Of a DNA stretch of 64,000 nucleotides, positions 1 through 11,974 are shown piece by piece. Both the position numbers and the translations under genes were made by a program. Source of the DNA: Emergomyces orientalis (taxonomy: Eukaryota; Ascomycota; Eurotiomycetes; Onygenales; Ajellomycetaceae); assembly GCA_002110485.1 (NCBI GenBank), contig MOWL01000001.1, forward strand, positions 186,001-250,000, in the 5' to 3' direction. The first letter of the stretch is position 1, and the number at the start of each line of letters is the position of its first letter. The notes below the pieces were generated by a model, which worked only from the letters and a program-made list of their open reading frames with translations, did no database searches and was not told the DNA's origin.

Positions 1-671
1 TTTCGGATGCGCCCCAATCATCCGCTGCCGCTAAGTGGATGCCCAAAACTGTCAGCGCCGAGCCTTGGCCAATCACACCCAACATTAACCGCCTCAGCCT
101 GCATGATGAACAGTCGATGCTTACGCAGTAATCTAGTAATATTAAGTACTCCGTAGTAGTACTAAAGGGGGGGTAAGCGTGAGAGCCTGGTGAGACACCA
201 ACGTTTCCACTTCGCGGCAGGAAAATAAAGAGAGCTCTCATTTTCACGGAATCAAACACTTTTATAAGTAGTACTAGTAGTTGATGAAGGTATTCGGTTT
301 GAATAAATCCGAAACTCAGCCTAACTCAGTTAGCTATACAGATTCTTGAGGTGTCTGCTGAAAAATCCCGTTCCCAAATGGAACCGAATGGACGAATATG
401 CATCGACCTCCTCATTCACAGGTTGTCCGCAGCCAAGGGGTATTCTCACCCTCCAAACGCGTTGATTGGCTCGTCTGAATAAAAGTAAGCATGTTTCGGG
501 GGGGAATTGTTTGGCTGTAGGTGTTCCAATGGCGCAAGTCCAGCTCAACATTATGATTCGCCCGTCTACCATGTATTTAGTTCAGACAGCCAGTATATTC
601 TGTTAACATAACCTCTGCCCAGAATCGGACCCTTCTAGTACATATTTACTATATATTTTCTAATTGCCAAC
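1..671. other. Intergenic, left edge
   Basis: No supported gene. The short open frames here have low-complexity, non-protein-like translations. One copy of the recurrent 10-mer GTACTCCGTA lies at 146-155. The A/T-rich part from about 580 to 671 probably holds the promoter and leader of the glycosyltransferase gene that starts at 672. Confidence 0.6.
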
Positions 672-1855
672 ATGCAGTTCTGCCTTCAGCCTCCAGATGA
701 CATCGAGCCTGGCCTTCAGAGGCGTCAGTTTACCTGGAAAGTTGCTCTTCGAACCAAGCATGTGCGTGGCCTCTCCGCCATCCTCCTCATCCTCGCTGGC
801 TGTCAATTACTCTGGGTATGCCTTCGGACGCTTCCACATCCGCGGGTTCCAGTTGTGACGGAAACCAATCCTGGGGTCGACTGGTCGCAGTTCGCCTATG
901 TACAATACACAACCCAGGAGACCTATCTCTGCAATTCCCTGATGATTTTTGAGACATTGCAACGGCTTCAGACAAAGCCAGATAGGATACTGATGTATCC
1001 GAATCACTGGTCAACGAATACCACAAATCCAAGCGCAATAGCTAGAATGCTACTTAAAGCACGAGACGAGTTTAACGTAAAGCTGAGGCCGATATCAGTT
1101 CTTCAGGCATCGTCAGATCAAACATGGGGTGCCAGCTTCACGAAGCTGCTTGCCTTCAACCAAACAGACTATCAACGGGTATTGAGTATTGATTCGGATT
1201 CCACTATACTTCAGGTGGGTATATTTTCAGTGGATGGTGGCTCTAGGAACTTTGTCCCTCATTGACATATATTTGCCTACAGTCAATGGATGAGCTTTTC
1301 CTCCTTCCCAGCGCCCCAGTAGCTATGCCAAGAGCATACTGGATGCAACCCGAGCAGAATGCCCTTACTTCTGCGCTTGTCCTCGTCGAACCGTCCGATG
1401 TTGAATTCTCCCGCATTACTGAGGCCATCAAAGAAAAGAATGCGCACGAATTCGACATGGAAGTCGTCAACAGTCTCTATAAGAATCACTGTCTTATTTT
1501 ACCACATCGACCGTACTTTCTAATATCTGGAGAGCTTCGTGGGAACGATCACTCCAGATATTTGGGTTCAGACAACGAAACTTGGGACCCAGAGAAAGTT
1601 TTCACGGAAGCGAAGATTCTCCATTTCTCAGACTGGCCTTACCCTAAACCTTGGTTGAATGCAACTGTTGACGAAACAAGTATTAGAATGCCGAAGTGTT
1701 CTATTAGGGTAACCGGGGACGAAGATTGTCGGAGTCGAAATATATGGCTCTCGCTCTATGAAGATTTCAGGGAAAGAAGAAAGGTAGTTCCCATCTCCCC
1801 AATGCACTTCCACAGAATCTAGCTAATGTACTTGCTGCAGAACGTTTGCGGGTGA
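672..1855 (+). CDS. Family 8-type glycosyltransferase (N-acetylglucosaminyltransferase-like, type II membrane protein)
   Basis: Exons as I read them: 672-1214, 1283-1783 and 1841-1855, giving 352 residues. A hydrophobic segment at about residues 32-52 follows a basic stretch, as in a Golgi type II signal anchor. The DSD triplet at about residues 174-176, in the context VLSIDSDSTIL, is the DxD motif that binds metal and nucleotide sugar in GT-A enzymes. The order of blocks (YVQYTTQETYLCN, the DxD block, then AVAMPRAYW) matches the fungal GT8 group related to Gnt1, which adds GlcNAc to glycans. Substrate and acceptor are inferred. The last exon encodes only NVCG and the stop, continuing the conserved tail EDFRERRK; without it the protein would end in intron-encoded residues. 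An alternative ATG at 664 opens a different frame and is not used. Confidence 0.82.
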
Positions 1856-2767
1856 GATGTTAGCTGAATCGATGAAGCACTCACAATCTGGCCGTATGTT
1901 TGGATATGAGATAGACTTTCATATAAAGACGAGATATATATCCCCACAGCACTCCTCGTGAGTTGAGAAGCGCAAAGCAATGGCCAGCGTCAAAGTCTGT
2001 GTGACTTAGACGAGACAGCCACACGTTTTTCCCACAATGCCCAGTGACCAGTGAGGGAATGCACAGATGGGTACAAGAGAAACTGGAAAAGGAGAGGGGA
2101 AAATACACACAAGCAAGTCAAGCAGTAGGAAGAAGAACAATGGATTTATGTATTCATGAAAGTGTGGGTATGGCGCCCGAACCGATTGAAGTAGCTTGCC
2201 GTGCCAAACTGTCCATGGTTACACTCACCATCGCCGTTGGCTTGATGGCAGCCCTTTGACTATGGAACTGATGCTGTCCGCCGCTTATGTTTGTTGCGTT
2301 CAGATCGATCATGGAATACGGAAGGAAGGCATTTCTGGCAAAACATGTATTCAGCCATCATGTCATGTAACAACATATATCAACAGCCCCCTCCCCTCTA
2401 AACAAATAAAGAACCTTTTCAGGTGGACTCTCCAGATTCTGTTAACTCATAAACACCCCGGGCAACATAAACATAGAAGCGCAGATGGAAATGTGATGCA
2501 GTCATTCCCATACAATTTCCTTTCACCATTTTCTTAACAACATTATCTGGAATAAGTTCTGAAATAATTTCCACTTATTAAATGAGGCGCCATGGTGGAA
2601 CCTGATCGCCAAAAAAGCCGAGCCCTAGCCAGCATGGCGGCTAAATGTACCGCTAGCCGAACGCCAAACCCCTCTCCACCTTTGGGGAAATTATGAGGAG
2701 CCAGCCAGACCAGCAACAACTGTTAATTTAAATTAAGCAACTATCATATTCCACCCAAGCAGATGTC
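1856..2767. other. Intergenic between glycosyltransferase and nitrilase genes
   Basis: About 0.9 kb without a supported gene. Two open frames around 2044-2537 have no protein-like character and no splice context. The stretch should hold the glycosyltransferase 3' end and the nitrilase promoter. Confidence 0.55.
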
Positions 2768-3808
2768 ATGGCTGCTCTTCTTAAAAAGCCGCTGAAGCTT
2801 GCGCTGGTACAATTAGCCTCAGGTAAGCTCTATATATGTGACATCACCTACAATTTAACCAAAAACCCCTCCGATTCCACGCAAACAGCTTTCTCAGCGA
2901 TGGCTATATATGTCTGTAGAAACTATTTAACAACACACTTTTATCTAACATCGCGATAAAATAATGCAGGTGCAGATAAAGCCCTCAACCTCTCACACGC
3001 ACGCACTAAAGTCCTCGAAGCCGCAAAGGCCGGCGCATCTCTCATAGTCCTACCAGAATGCTTTAACTCGCCCTACGGCACCCAGTACTTCCCCCAGTAC
3101 GCTGAGACACTTCTGCCCTCTCCACCTTCAAAGGAGCAATCCCCTTCCTTCCATACCCTGTCCACCCTAGCCTCTGAAGCAAAGGCCTACATCATCGGCG
3201 GTAGCATTCCCGAATTCGTACCAGAAAGCAAGAAATATTACAACACCTCCCTGGTCTTCTCCCCAACAGGCACCCTGATTGCCACCCACCGCAAGACACA
3301 TCTCTTCGACATCGACATCCCGGGTAAAATCACTTTCAAGGAGAGCGAGGTGTTGACGGCGGGTAACAAGATAACCATTGTTGATTTACCTGAGTATGGC
3401 AAAGTTGGTCTGGCTATATGCTACGACGTCCGCTTTCCAGAGTCTGCAATGATTGCGGCGCGTAAGGGCGCTTTCCTACTGATATACCCGGGCGCGTTCA
3501 ACTTGACTACGGGACCTTTACACTGGTCCTTGCTAGGGCGGGCACGGGCGATGGATAATGAAGTCTACGTTGGGCTCTGCAGTCCAGCTAGGGATATGAA
3601 TGCCAGTTACCATGCATGGGGCCATAGCTTGGTTGCGAATCCCCGGGCGGAGATTTTGGCGGAGGCTGGGGAGGGCGAGGATATTGTGTATGCTGATCTT
3701 GAGCCCAAGGTGATTGAGGAGATTAGGAAGGGGATCCCGATTTATGAACAACGTCGGTTTGATGTATATCCTGATATTAGTAAAGGGGAGATCAAATTTG
3801 ACGAGTGA
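2768..3808 (+). CDS. NIT3: Carbon-nitrogen hydrolase, omega-amidase (Nit2/Nit3 type)
   Basis: Two exons, 2768-2822 and 2970-3808, give 297 residues, the usual length for this family. The intron starts GTAAGC and ends in GCAG. The nitrilase catalytic triad is visible: Glu48 in VLPECFNSPYG, Lys127 in ATHRKTHLFDIDIPG and Cys169 in GLAICYDVRFPE. In the Nit2/Nit3 branch the enzyme hydrolyses the amide of alpha-ketoglutaramate and alpha-ketosuccinamate, closing the glutamine transaminase route and removing toxic amides, in cytosol and mitochondria. The DIDIPG block and the YEQRRFDVY motif near the C-terminus favour omega-amidase over plain nitrilase. There is no obvious targeting peptide. The yeast symbol is used by homology of family only. 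Confidence 0.92.
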
Positions 3809-4285
3809 GGGTACTATCTGACGGAACAACTATTTTACTTTTATATTTACTTAAATATATGAAAATAATGAGAAAGGGTATGTAGACTCTGTCAAGTAAT
3901 AAATTTTAACCAATACAACGAGGACACAGAAGAAGAAGAAAAATCCATTACCCAGAGGTATAAGTACTAGTACTACTATTTATCTTCTTTCCCCAAACAA
4001 GGAAAAAGCAAATGATCAGATATGTGTCACGTGATATTAAGAGGAACATTCCCAATTCGGATAACTAAGCGAGCCACACCGTACCTTCTTGCTCTCACCC
4101 AAAACTTCATCGAGATTGAACATTTCGTCCCCGCAACGACGACAACGACAACCCATCCATTCAACGCCAAATCTCTGCCACCCCTCGCAGTAAGTCAATT
4201 GAACCAGCGCCATTTTTAAATGTGGTATAAAAAAGAGGAAAAATCCACCGTCTAACCAATCCATTTCTATCTTTAAAATTAGGCC
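3809..4285. other. Intergenic and eL31 leader
   Basis: The nitrilase 3' end and the eL31 promoter and leader. A CACGTG E-box-like site is at 4027-4032 (in gtcacgtgat). The leader contains a probable intron, listed separately. No coding gene is supported on either strand; the open minus-strand frames here are shadows. Confidence 0.5.
4190..4282 (+). other. Predicted 5' UTR intron of the eL31 gene
   Basis: A consensus donor GTAAGT begins at 4190 and an AG acceptor (aaaattag) ends at 4282, three bases before the start codon at 4286. A TCTAACC branch-like site lies at about 4251. Leader introns are common in fungal ribosomal protein genes. RNA data would settle this. Confidence 0.5.
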
Positions 4286-5393
4286 ATGTCTTCCGCCAAA
4301 GCTGGAAAGAAGAGCCAACGCTCTGCCATCTCCGACGTTGTCTCGCGCGAGTACACCATCCATCTCCACAGAAGAGTATGTGCCACCAATTTGACATCCC
4401 CCTGAAAAAGAAGAAGAAGAAGCAGCAGAAGAAGCAGAAGTGTGCGGCACTTTCTATCCAAAATCAATTTGCCATTTCGTTTTATGCGAATATGCCATTG
4501 GGAAAGGGAGATATGGAAAGATAGGACAGATGAAACGAAATCGCGAAAAAAAAATAAATAGAAATGGATGTAATGGAAAGCGGATATGTGTTGTGGTCGG
4601 TTCGGTTCGGTTCGATTGCGAAGGACTGCACTGTCAGCGTACAAGTAACGAACCAGACGACACACAACACATACATGATGCCCAATGGGATCTTGAGAAA
4701 GAGACCAAATTAGAAGAGAAAAGAAGAAATTTTCAAACCTAGAGAAAGGGAAAAAAAAGAGCGCGAATTGGTTTTATGAAGTCCACTTTCTATGGCCCCT
4801 ACCTGCAGAAGCAAAAAAAAAAAAAAAAAAAAAAAAAAATAGCAATTGGGCATTTCGGACGGAAGACTGATTTTTACCTCTCTTTTTCTTCGGGATATGT
4901 AGGTCCATGGTGTCTCCTTCAAGAAGCGGGCGCCCAGAGCTATCAAGGAGATCCGTGCTTTTACTGAGCAGGCTATGGTACGTTTAATTCTCCCCCCCCC
5001 CCACCCCACGCCCCCAGCCCCTCGATCCCCCAAAACAGAAGAAAAAAAGAGACACCCCTCTTCACCCCTTTTTTTCCCCCTCCGTCTCTCTCCGCCGCCC
5101 AAAGTTGCCAAACGAAGAGAAAGCGAAAAAAAGACTAACCATGCCTTGGGGGGCCCATCCCCCCCCCATTTCCCACTTCACTACAGGGCACCAAAGACGT
5201 CCGCCTCGACCCCCAGTTGAACAAGAAAGTCTGGGAATCCGGCATCAAGGGCGTCCCATTCCGCCTGCGCGTGCGCATCAGCCGCAAGCGTAACGACGAG
5301 GAGGGTGCCAAGGAGAAGCTGTACTCTTTCGTACAGGCTGTCAATGTCAAGGAGCCAAAGGGTCTGCAGACATCTGTGATTGAGGATGCTTAG
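4286..5393 (+). CDS. RPL31: 60S ribosomal protein eL31
   Basis: Three exons (4286-4375, 4903-4977, 5187-5393) encode 123 residues, normal for eL31. The first exon gives a basic N-terminus leading to REYTIHLHRR, continued in exon 2 by VHGVSFKKRAPRAIKEIRAF, and exon 3 carries FRLRVRISRKRN, all diagnostic of eL31, which sits near the polypeptide exit tunnel of the large subunit. Intron 1 is long (527 nt) and contains a 27-base A run; intron 2 (209 nt) holds long C and T runs. All junctions are GT-AG and phase 0. Long first introns are typical of fungal ribosomal protein genes. I looked for box C/D snoRNA motifs in intron 1 and saw no convincing pair. Confidence 0.96.
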
Positions 5394-5872
5394 ATTTGAC
5401 ATGTGTGTGTATGTGTGTGTTTTCGGGATGGTGGGGTGCGGTACTGTGATTGGCAAGGAAGCCTGGAGTTGCTATTCAAATTCAAAAAATACCTTTTTTT
5501 TTTAAACCGCTGTTCTCTCCCCCCCACCCCCCTTTTTTTGTTAAAAAAAAAAAAAGGTGTAGCTTATTAAAGAAAATTTATACACCCTCTTGCTGCGTGA
5601 ATGTGGGTGGTGGGTGGTTTGTCGGAATTATACCCTTCCAAAATTAAAAAAATGGGGGATTCAGCCAAAAAAGGGGCTTGAATGGATGGATCATTTTTGC
5701 ATGTCATGACTGCCTAACCCAATGCAACAAACGTTATATTTTAATGAAAAAGGAACTAATCTCCTTCCTCTAATACAGCAAGGCAGCTCTCAGATATTGA
5801 TGACTACCTAGGTATTTATGCACGTATGTATATTCATAAACCGGAGAAGTACAACATCATATAACATCATGC

Positions 5873-5926
<54 letters not shown>

Positions 5927-7218
5927 TGTGTCTTTCTCCCCTCGCTAAAATCCCACCTAAAAACATGGAACATGCTATCATAAAACTAGGGCAAGGTAGG
6001 TAGGTACATAAAATGTAAAAGTAAAAAAAACAAAACAGGTCGCTATGCTCAGGAAAAATCAATCAATAAATAAATATGTTGCGGACAAACCTCAGATACA
6101 ATTCTCCGAGAAGTAGAAAGTAGACTTGCAAAGGGGTGTAGGTGCAAGGACAAAGACGTGACCGAAATACAGAAATATGGAGAAAAGGAGAGGGAGATGT
6201 TGGAGGAAATGTCGCCAAGCAGTCACAGACTAGCTGGATGCATGAATGAAAGGGAGAGAGGTCTTGTTAAGCGTGAAGGCCGGGGCGTGGGCGTAAGCGT
6301 AGGCGTGAGCATTTCTTATATATGTTGAAAACTTTGGAAGAGATAAGGTGCTTGCTGCTAGAGGTTGCACGGGAGGGAGTGAAAGGCAATTAAAAAAACA
6401 TATACAAGGAAAGAAAGAAAAAAACCACAAAACCTTGAACCGGACCTGGAGTTAAGAAGATGATGATTTAGATGGTTGGTTGGTTGGTCAGATGTGTGAA
6501 ACAGTGAGATGTTCCCAGGAAAGGCAGGGAGTAGATAGATATGATAGATAGATATAGAAATGGAACATAGAAAGGTGAAGTGATGTCTTTGAGGGAAAAA
6601 AAATTAAACATTGGGGTTTTCCACCAAGAGTAAACAAAATAAAAATAAAATACTGCTTCTTAACCAGGTGCATGCACCGCCATTGCAATAGAAAGGCGAA
6701 AAAAGAGGAAGAGAATAATAAGAAGAGGGAAAAAAAAGATATTCGCCATGAAGATGAAAATAGAAAAGAGGGGGAAACAAAAAAATATAGCTATGTATAA
6801 ACAAGAATGCAAAACTATGGGGGAGGAAAATATAAAATGAAGGAAAATGGAGAATATAACGGAATCCGGGATAAGATAGGGGAAAAGAAATAAATAAATA
6901 AACAGAAAAAAGAAAAACAAAAAACGACAAGAATTTTTTTAACGCCAGAGTGTTGCTGCTGTGTTTCGAGGGGATTTAAAATGTTGAAGTAATAACTAGG
7001 TCGCAAAAATTGAAAAAAAAAAAAAATATACTCCACCATCCAAACAAAACCAAAACCCCATTGCATTTTCCCCATTTCCCATGCTCAACCCCATCCTGTA
7101 ATTCTTTATTTCTTTCTTCCGTTCCTTCTCATCTCACTTCAATATAACCTAACCACTAACGATATAAAAACCCCATATACAAAGCCCAAAGAAATACCCT
7201 AGTATCTAATCTCCAATT
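5394..7218. other. Intergenic between eL31 and the nucleoporin gene (convergent)
   Basis: About 1.8 kb of A/T-rich, low-complexity DNA between two convergent genes, so it should hold both 3' UTRs. It carries the (CT)23 run at 5875-5920, a TACCTAGGTA palindrome at 5805-5814 and many short A and T runs. The open frames on the minus strand translate to F/Y/L-rich low-complexity chains and are not genes. Confidence 0.6.
5875..5920. repeat. (CT)23 dinucleotide microsatellite
   Basis: An uninterrupted CT repeat of 46 bases. It lies in the spacer downstream of the eL31 gene and creates long S/L or R/E open frames that are not coding. It is probably length-variable among strains. Confidence 0.97.
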
Positions 7219-10200
7219 TCACCTCTTATACTTCTCCATAACCCCCGCAAGCTCCACCGCAACCGCCTCCTTCTTAACCCTCACAACCCACTGCTCCGGC
7301 TTCGGCTCCCGCGGTACAAGAAACTGCACCGCACTCCCAGCACTCTTATAACTAATCGCCGCCACAAGATTAGCATTGAGCAGGACCCGCCCGCTCGGAT
7401 CCGCACGCACCAACACCCGCGCCCGCCCTGTCAACTTATGCTTCAGGATCCGCAACAGTCCCACTCCCTGTAGCTGCCATTGCGGCTTCGGATTCGGATC
7501 GTCGGAGCCCGGTACCACGGTCAACTTCAAGGTTTTAACGCGGGCCTCGAAGACTTCGTCTTCCTCCTCTTCACCTGTGCCGCCGCGGAGGAGGTCTACT
7601 TGGGGGAGGTCTTCGTTGGCTTCTTCGGACTCATCGGCGCCTGTTTCGGAGAGGTTGGGGGTTGTGGCGCGGCTGACGTCTGCGGATGTCCCGGCGGAGA
7701 ATGGGAAGGGGGAGAGTTGGGAGCTGCCGTTGGGTAGGAGGGAGCTAGTCGCCTTTGGGAAGAGGGTGGATGTGGAAGTGGAGGCAGCAATGGCGGGAGC
7801 GGTGGGTGTGGAGGTACCTGTGCTACCGGCAAAGATGCTGGGTGGCGATTTCGCATCTGAACCCTCAGGGCTGGGATTCATAGGAGATACAGATCTGGGG
7901 GATTTGAAGTCGAACCCGTTTGAGAATTGGTGGGTACCGATAGATGCTGGCGAATTGAACGAGGAAGCAAACTTGGATCCGGCAAATAAGGACGAAACGG
8001 TCGAATCTTTCTCTCCCGGGTTTGGAGCCGCGACCTTGTCCTCCTCAGCAGGCGGCTCCTTGCGTACTGGTTTACCACTCTGATCTAGTTCCACTCGGTC
8101 AAATAGACTGCGCCCGCCATTACTAGTAGCCGGTGGTGTCGGGGAAGATTCGGATTCCTCTTCCCCATCCTCTTCTCCTGCTGATGCATTGCTTTCAGTA
8201 TCATTCCCGCTCTCTGATCCCTGCGACGAAGCAGAGGCAGCAGTGCCCTCCGCACTATCTTGCGCAGAAGAGACAGATGAAAACGGCGCCGTGAAAGCCG
8301 AGGGACTATTGCCCCTTTGCGATTGGGACACGAATGACGTCGCAAACATCGTCACTGTATCAGAAGCGACATTCATACCAGAACCAGAACCAGAACCAGC
8401 ATCATCATTGTCATTTTTCTTCCTCTCGCTGTTAGTAGATTTCTGAAATGGACCAGCACCACCGGCGATAGTTTCACCAGCGGACTTGGATTTTTTGCCA
8501 TTGCCATTTCCATTGCCAGGCTCGCTACGGCTGCTAGCGTCGCCTTCAATGTCAGTCACTTTGCGCTTTCCGAAGGGAGAAGCAGTTGAAGAAAAAATTG
8601 CACTTGCACTTGCAGATTTCTCGCCAGATGAACTCCCGCCATCCACAGCCGCAGGATATGAAGAGAACGACGCGGCGTCCGTTTCATTGTGTCGAGCCGT
8701 GGAAGGAACGAGACCCTTAGCCCTCTTATTCCGTGAGAAATCTTCTGCAACGGGGCCATCTTCTTCAACCGCCTTGCGCTTTTTCCCCGATTTGGGAAGC
8801 ACAACCAACCCCGTCGGAGCGCCGATATTGTGCCGCACTTTCACGTAGAATTCGATCAGCGAGTCAATCTCATTAGACTCAGGATCCGCCTCTGCGACAC
8901 TCTTTTTGAACGAGTTATTCAACGCATTCAACCGCCACACTGTATCGAATTCCGCTCGCTCGTCGTTGTTGAGTTCTCGTGGGATAGCTGGGGGCCCGTA
9001 TGAGGAAAGTCGAGATTTTGGAATCAAAGGTTCTTTTCTCTTCGTTGGTGATGTTGATTTCGCTGGAGCTCTATCCATCGCCTTGATGTTTCCGCCTTCA
9101 CCATTTGAAACTCCAGAGAGTGAGGGTTTTGGAGTCGTCGTTGGAGTGAAGCTTTGAGAAGGAGTAATTGAGGCCGCAGGAGGTGTTGATGGGACCTTTT
9201 CCGGGGCGGTTGAGCTTTTAAACAGAGGAGAAGATGCTGAAGTGGATACAAATATATTACTAGTTGGCTGTTGGCTTTGAGACAAAGATGCGAACGGCTT
9301 GCTGGTACTGCCTGGCACAGTATCAGATGTGGTCTTTGTTTGAAAGAAGCCTGAAGTACCCTGAGCACCTTCTTTTGTTCCCCCTTCGCCGGAAGTTGCC
9401 GATGAGGCTTTAGCCGGAGTCTGGGAAATACTAGTCGATGAAGGAGTGAATGAGAAAGCGGGTGCGCTTGGAGTCGCGCTAGTAGCTGGGGTGTTGAAAA
9501 TCGACGTGGGTTGGCTAGTTTCGGCAGGTTTGCTAGTCCGACCAAATAATGAAGTACTACCGGTAGGTGTAGATGGAAAGGGGGAAGCGGATGGAGTTAC
9601 AGATGGGGGCCTGGATGGAGTTTCCGTCCGGGCCTTTTCGCTTTCCGTTGGAGGTGCAGAGGGCGCTGCAGGTTCTTCCGGCTTCGAAATATGTCCAAAC
9701 AACGAACTTCCACTAGTAGTGGGCGGCTCTGGAGCAGGAGATTTAGCCGACGAGGCTGTATCTTCGGCTGCGGTTGCGGATAGTGTTGGTGATGGCTCCT
9801 TTGGTTTCGAGGTGGTACCAAAGAGGCTGAAGGGAGCAGATGAGGGAGCCGAGAAAGTAGTAGAAAAGGACGGAGAAGAAACAGTGGTTGCTGCGCTTGC
9901 TGTTGTTACCGGCGCTTGATCCTCGGGTTTGCTAGCCTGTCCAAATATCGAACTACCAGACAAAATGGAAGGGGTAAATGAGAATTTCGGGGACGGCTGT
10001 GTAATGCTTGTCGCCGGCGCAGTGGAAGAAGCGGCAGGCTGGGTAGTCTCATCGGGTTTTTTCACGGTTCCAAAGAGTGCGCTGCCGCCAGACGGTGTTG
10101 TGTTGAAAATAGAAAATGGTTGGGAAGTAGAGGGTGTAGCGGGTGCGACAGCTTTGAAAGCAGAGGTCTCAAAGGGAGATGGCTGTGTCACTGAAGAAGT

Positions 10201-11974
10201 GAATGATGGCTGCGAAACGCCCGAAACAAAAAACTGACTGGCCCTATTTTCAGTGATGCCGTTGCTTTTACCAGGTGGTGACATTTGCATCTCATCACTT
10301 GGCTTAGGAGCTTGAGAAGTAGCGCCGAATATATTTGTGGATGCAGACGACGACGGTGCAAAAATGTTACTTCCAGTCGACTGGCCGAAAATAGGGGCGG
10401 AGGTTGATGATGGTGTAGAGGCGGGAGGTGCAGCCGAAAAGAGCGAAGCGCTAGTGGGTGCGGAACTGCCTCCAAATGCAAAGGGGTTCTGTTGTTGTGG
10501 CTGAGAAGACCCAAAAATCCCGCCAGTTAGGGCTTGCTGACCAGCTTTATTTTGCGTGTCTTGGTTTGTAGCAGCGCCTGGGATGTTGAAGGTGTTACCC
10601 TGAAAGCCCTGAAAGCCCCCCTGGTTCTGGCCAAACCCAGAAGACATACTGGCGAAAGGGTTCTTTATTTCCTCACTCGTTGATGCTGAGAAGCTGAATG
10701 ACGATGGTGCAGAACCCGCCTGGGCACCGAACAGCTTAGGGCCAGAGTTGTTTTGATCGCCAAAGAAGGACGTTTGCGGGGTTGGTGTACCAGTGCCCGA
10801 ACCTGTCTGAGGGAAACTCTGAGACTGACCAAAACTAAAACCGTTTGTCCCGGTAGAGGAGGTAGGAGGAACGATGTTCGGATCGATAGTGTTGAAAGGA
10901 CTGGTAAATGATTGCGAGGTAGAAGTTGTTGGGTTTGGTGAGCCTATGCGAGTGCGCTGCCGAGCCTGCTTGATTCTGTTAAAGGTATTAGTAAAAAGTG
11001 TTCCAAGAATTCCCCCTTAAAAAGGGCAACGCAAAATAAAACAGAATATAGGTGATATGAAAGAGAAGAGTGAATCTCTCCTCCGCGCTCCCCGAACATA
11101 CGTCCCAAACTAGAACTACGACTTGGCAATCTGGAGGCCAGCCGCAGTATCAGAGGTGAGAATAACGACGATGCCTAGCGGAGTTTCGGGGTCTTGGACA
11201 AAAACCTAGAGCCCTCGCGCGGATTGATCGTATCGCTTGGACTGAAAAGCCAGGAAAATACGCTGACCAGAGACGAGTGAAAAGGCAATGTGTTGATCAA
11301 TCTAGCCCACGCAGAGCCAAAGGCATCGATTGTAGAACAAGAGGGAGCGCAGAGTCAAGTTGATGTCGAATCCGCTCGGTCGACTCTTCAGAGTGAATGC
11401 AGACAAGACACAAGCCAGTTAAAAGGTACAACCAACAACCAAAACAGCTCCAAGAGACAGCAGTAAAAATGGGGGTTTATAACATGAGGGCAGGGAGGCG
11501 CTGAACACAGAGCTAACTCCCGGAACGGATCATATCTGTTTGTTGTTTGCGGATGTGATCTGCCCAGAGAAGCTTCCAGGGCACACAAGGGGGATAGATC
11601 TACAAGATAACTCAAATGGCTCAACGAATCAATAGGCTCCCTCTACCCGCTCCGACCCGGGATCCATTGCGTGAATCTTGCAGAAAGGTGAAAATGAGGC
11701 GGATAGGAGATCGAAAGTGGAAAGTGGCTGAGCATAAAAGACCAAGACATAAAGAAAGAAAGCAAGAAGCAAGAAGAAGAAGAAGAAGAAGAAAATACGA
11801 TCAAAACAAAAACGAAAAAGTGAATTGTATATAGAAAAAGCCAACTCACTTCCTACTAGCCAACTGCGCGGCCGTAGCCCTCTTGGGCGCTTCTGCTGGA
11901 TTCGCAGACATCTCGTTTCCGAATCCACCAGGAAGATCCTTCCCGCCTTGAACCTGGGCAGCTCTTTTCGACAT
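7219..11974 (-). CDS. NUP2: FG-repeat nucleoporin with Nup50-like N-terminus and Ran-binding domain (Nup2 type)
   Basis: I join exon 1 (11974 down to 11850) to exon 2 (10975 down to 7219), giving 1293 residues. Exon 1 starts MSKRAAQ and ends ATAAQLASRK, resembling the Nup50/Nup2 N-terminal importin-alpha binding motif, and continues across the splice as IKQARQRTRIGSPN, so the longer start is preferred over the internal ATG at 10647. The middle is a Ser/Thr/Pro-rich FG region with many SLFG, IFGQ and FGxxSKP repeats. The last ~110 residues (EVFEARVKTLKL, RARVLVRADPSGRVLLNA, VQFLVPREPKPEQWVVRVK) form a RanBP1-type domain. Known role: mobile nuclear-basket nucleoporin that helps recycle importin-alpha with Ran-GTP; in Aspergillus Nup2 moves to chromatin in mitosis. 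The 874-nt intron is unusually long. Confidence 0.9.
10976..11849 (-). other. Long intron (874 nt) of the Nup2-type gene
   Basis: On the minus strand the donor is GTGAGTTGG (from 11849) and the acceptor ends TTTAACAG (to 10976). The junction is phase 2 and restores the frame exactly (AA plus A gives Lys, then Ile-Lys-Gln). The intron includes a pyrimidine-rich (TTC)n stretch near its donor end. Most other introns in this window are about 50-270 nt. Confidence 0.8.

Noticed and set aside
4376..4902. A snoRNA hosted in the first eL31 intron
   Set aside because: No properly spaced C (RTGATGA) and D (CTGA) boxes with a closing stem were found.
5818..6062. Open frames on both strands across the CT microsatellite
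   Set aside because: They are created by the dinucleotide repeat (S/L or R/E runs) and have no protein-like flanks.
7376..10237. Several plus-strand open frames antisense to the nucleoporin gene
   Set aside because: They are shadows of the minus-strand Ser/Thr/Pro-rich FG coding sequence; only the minus frame has family motifs.
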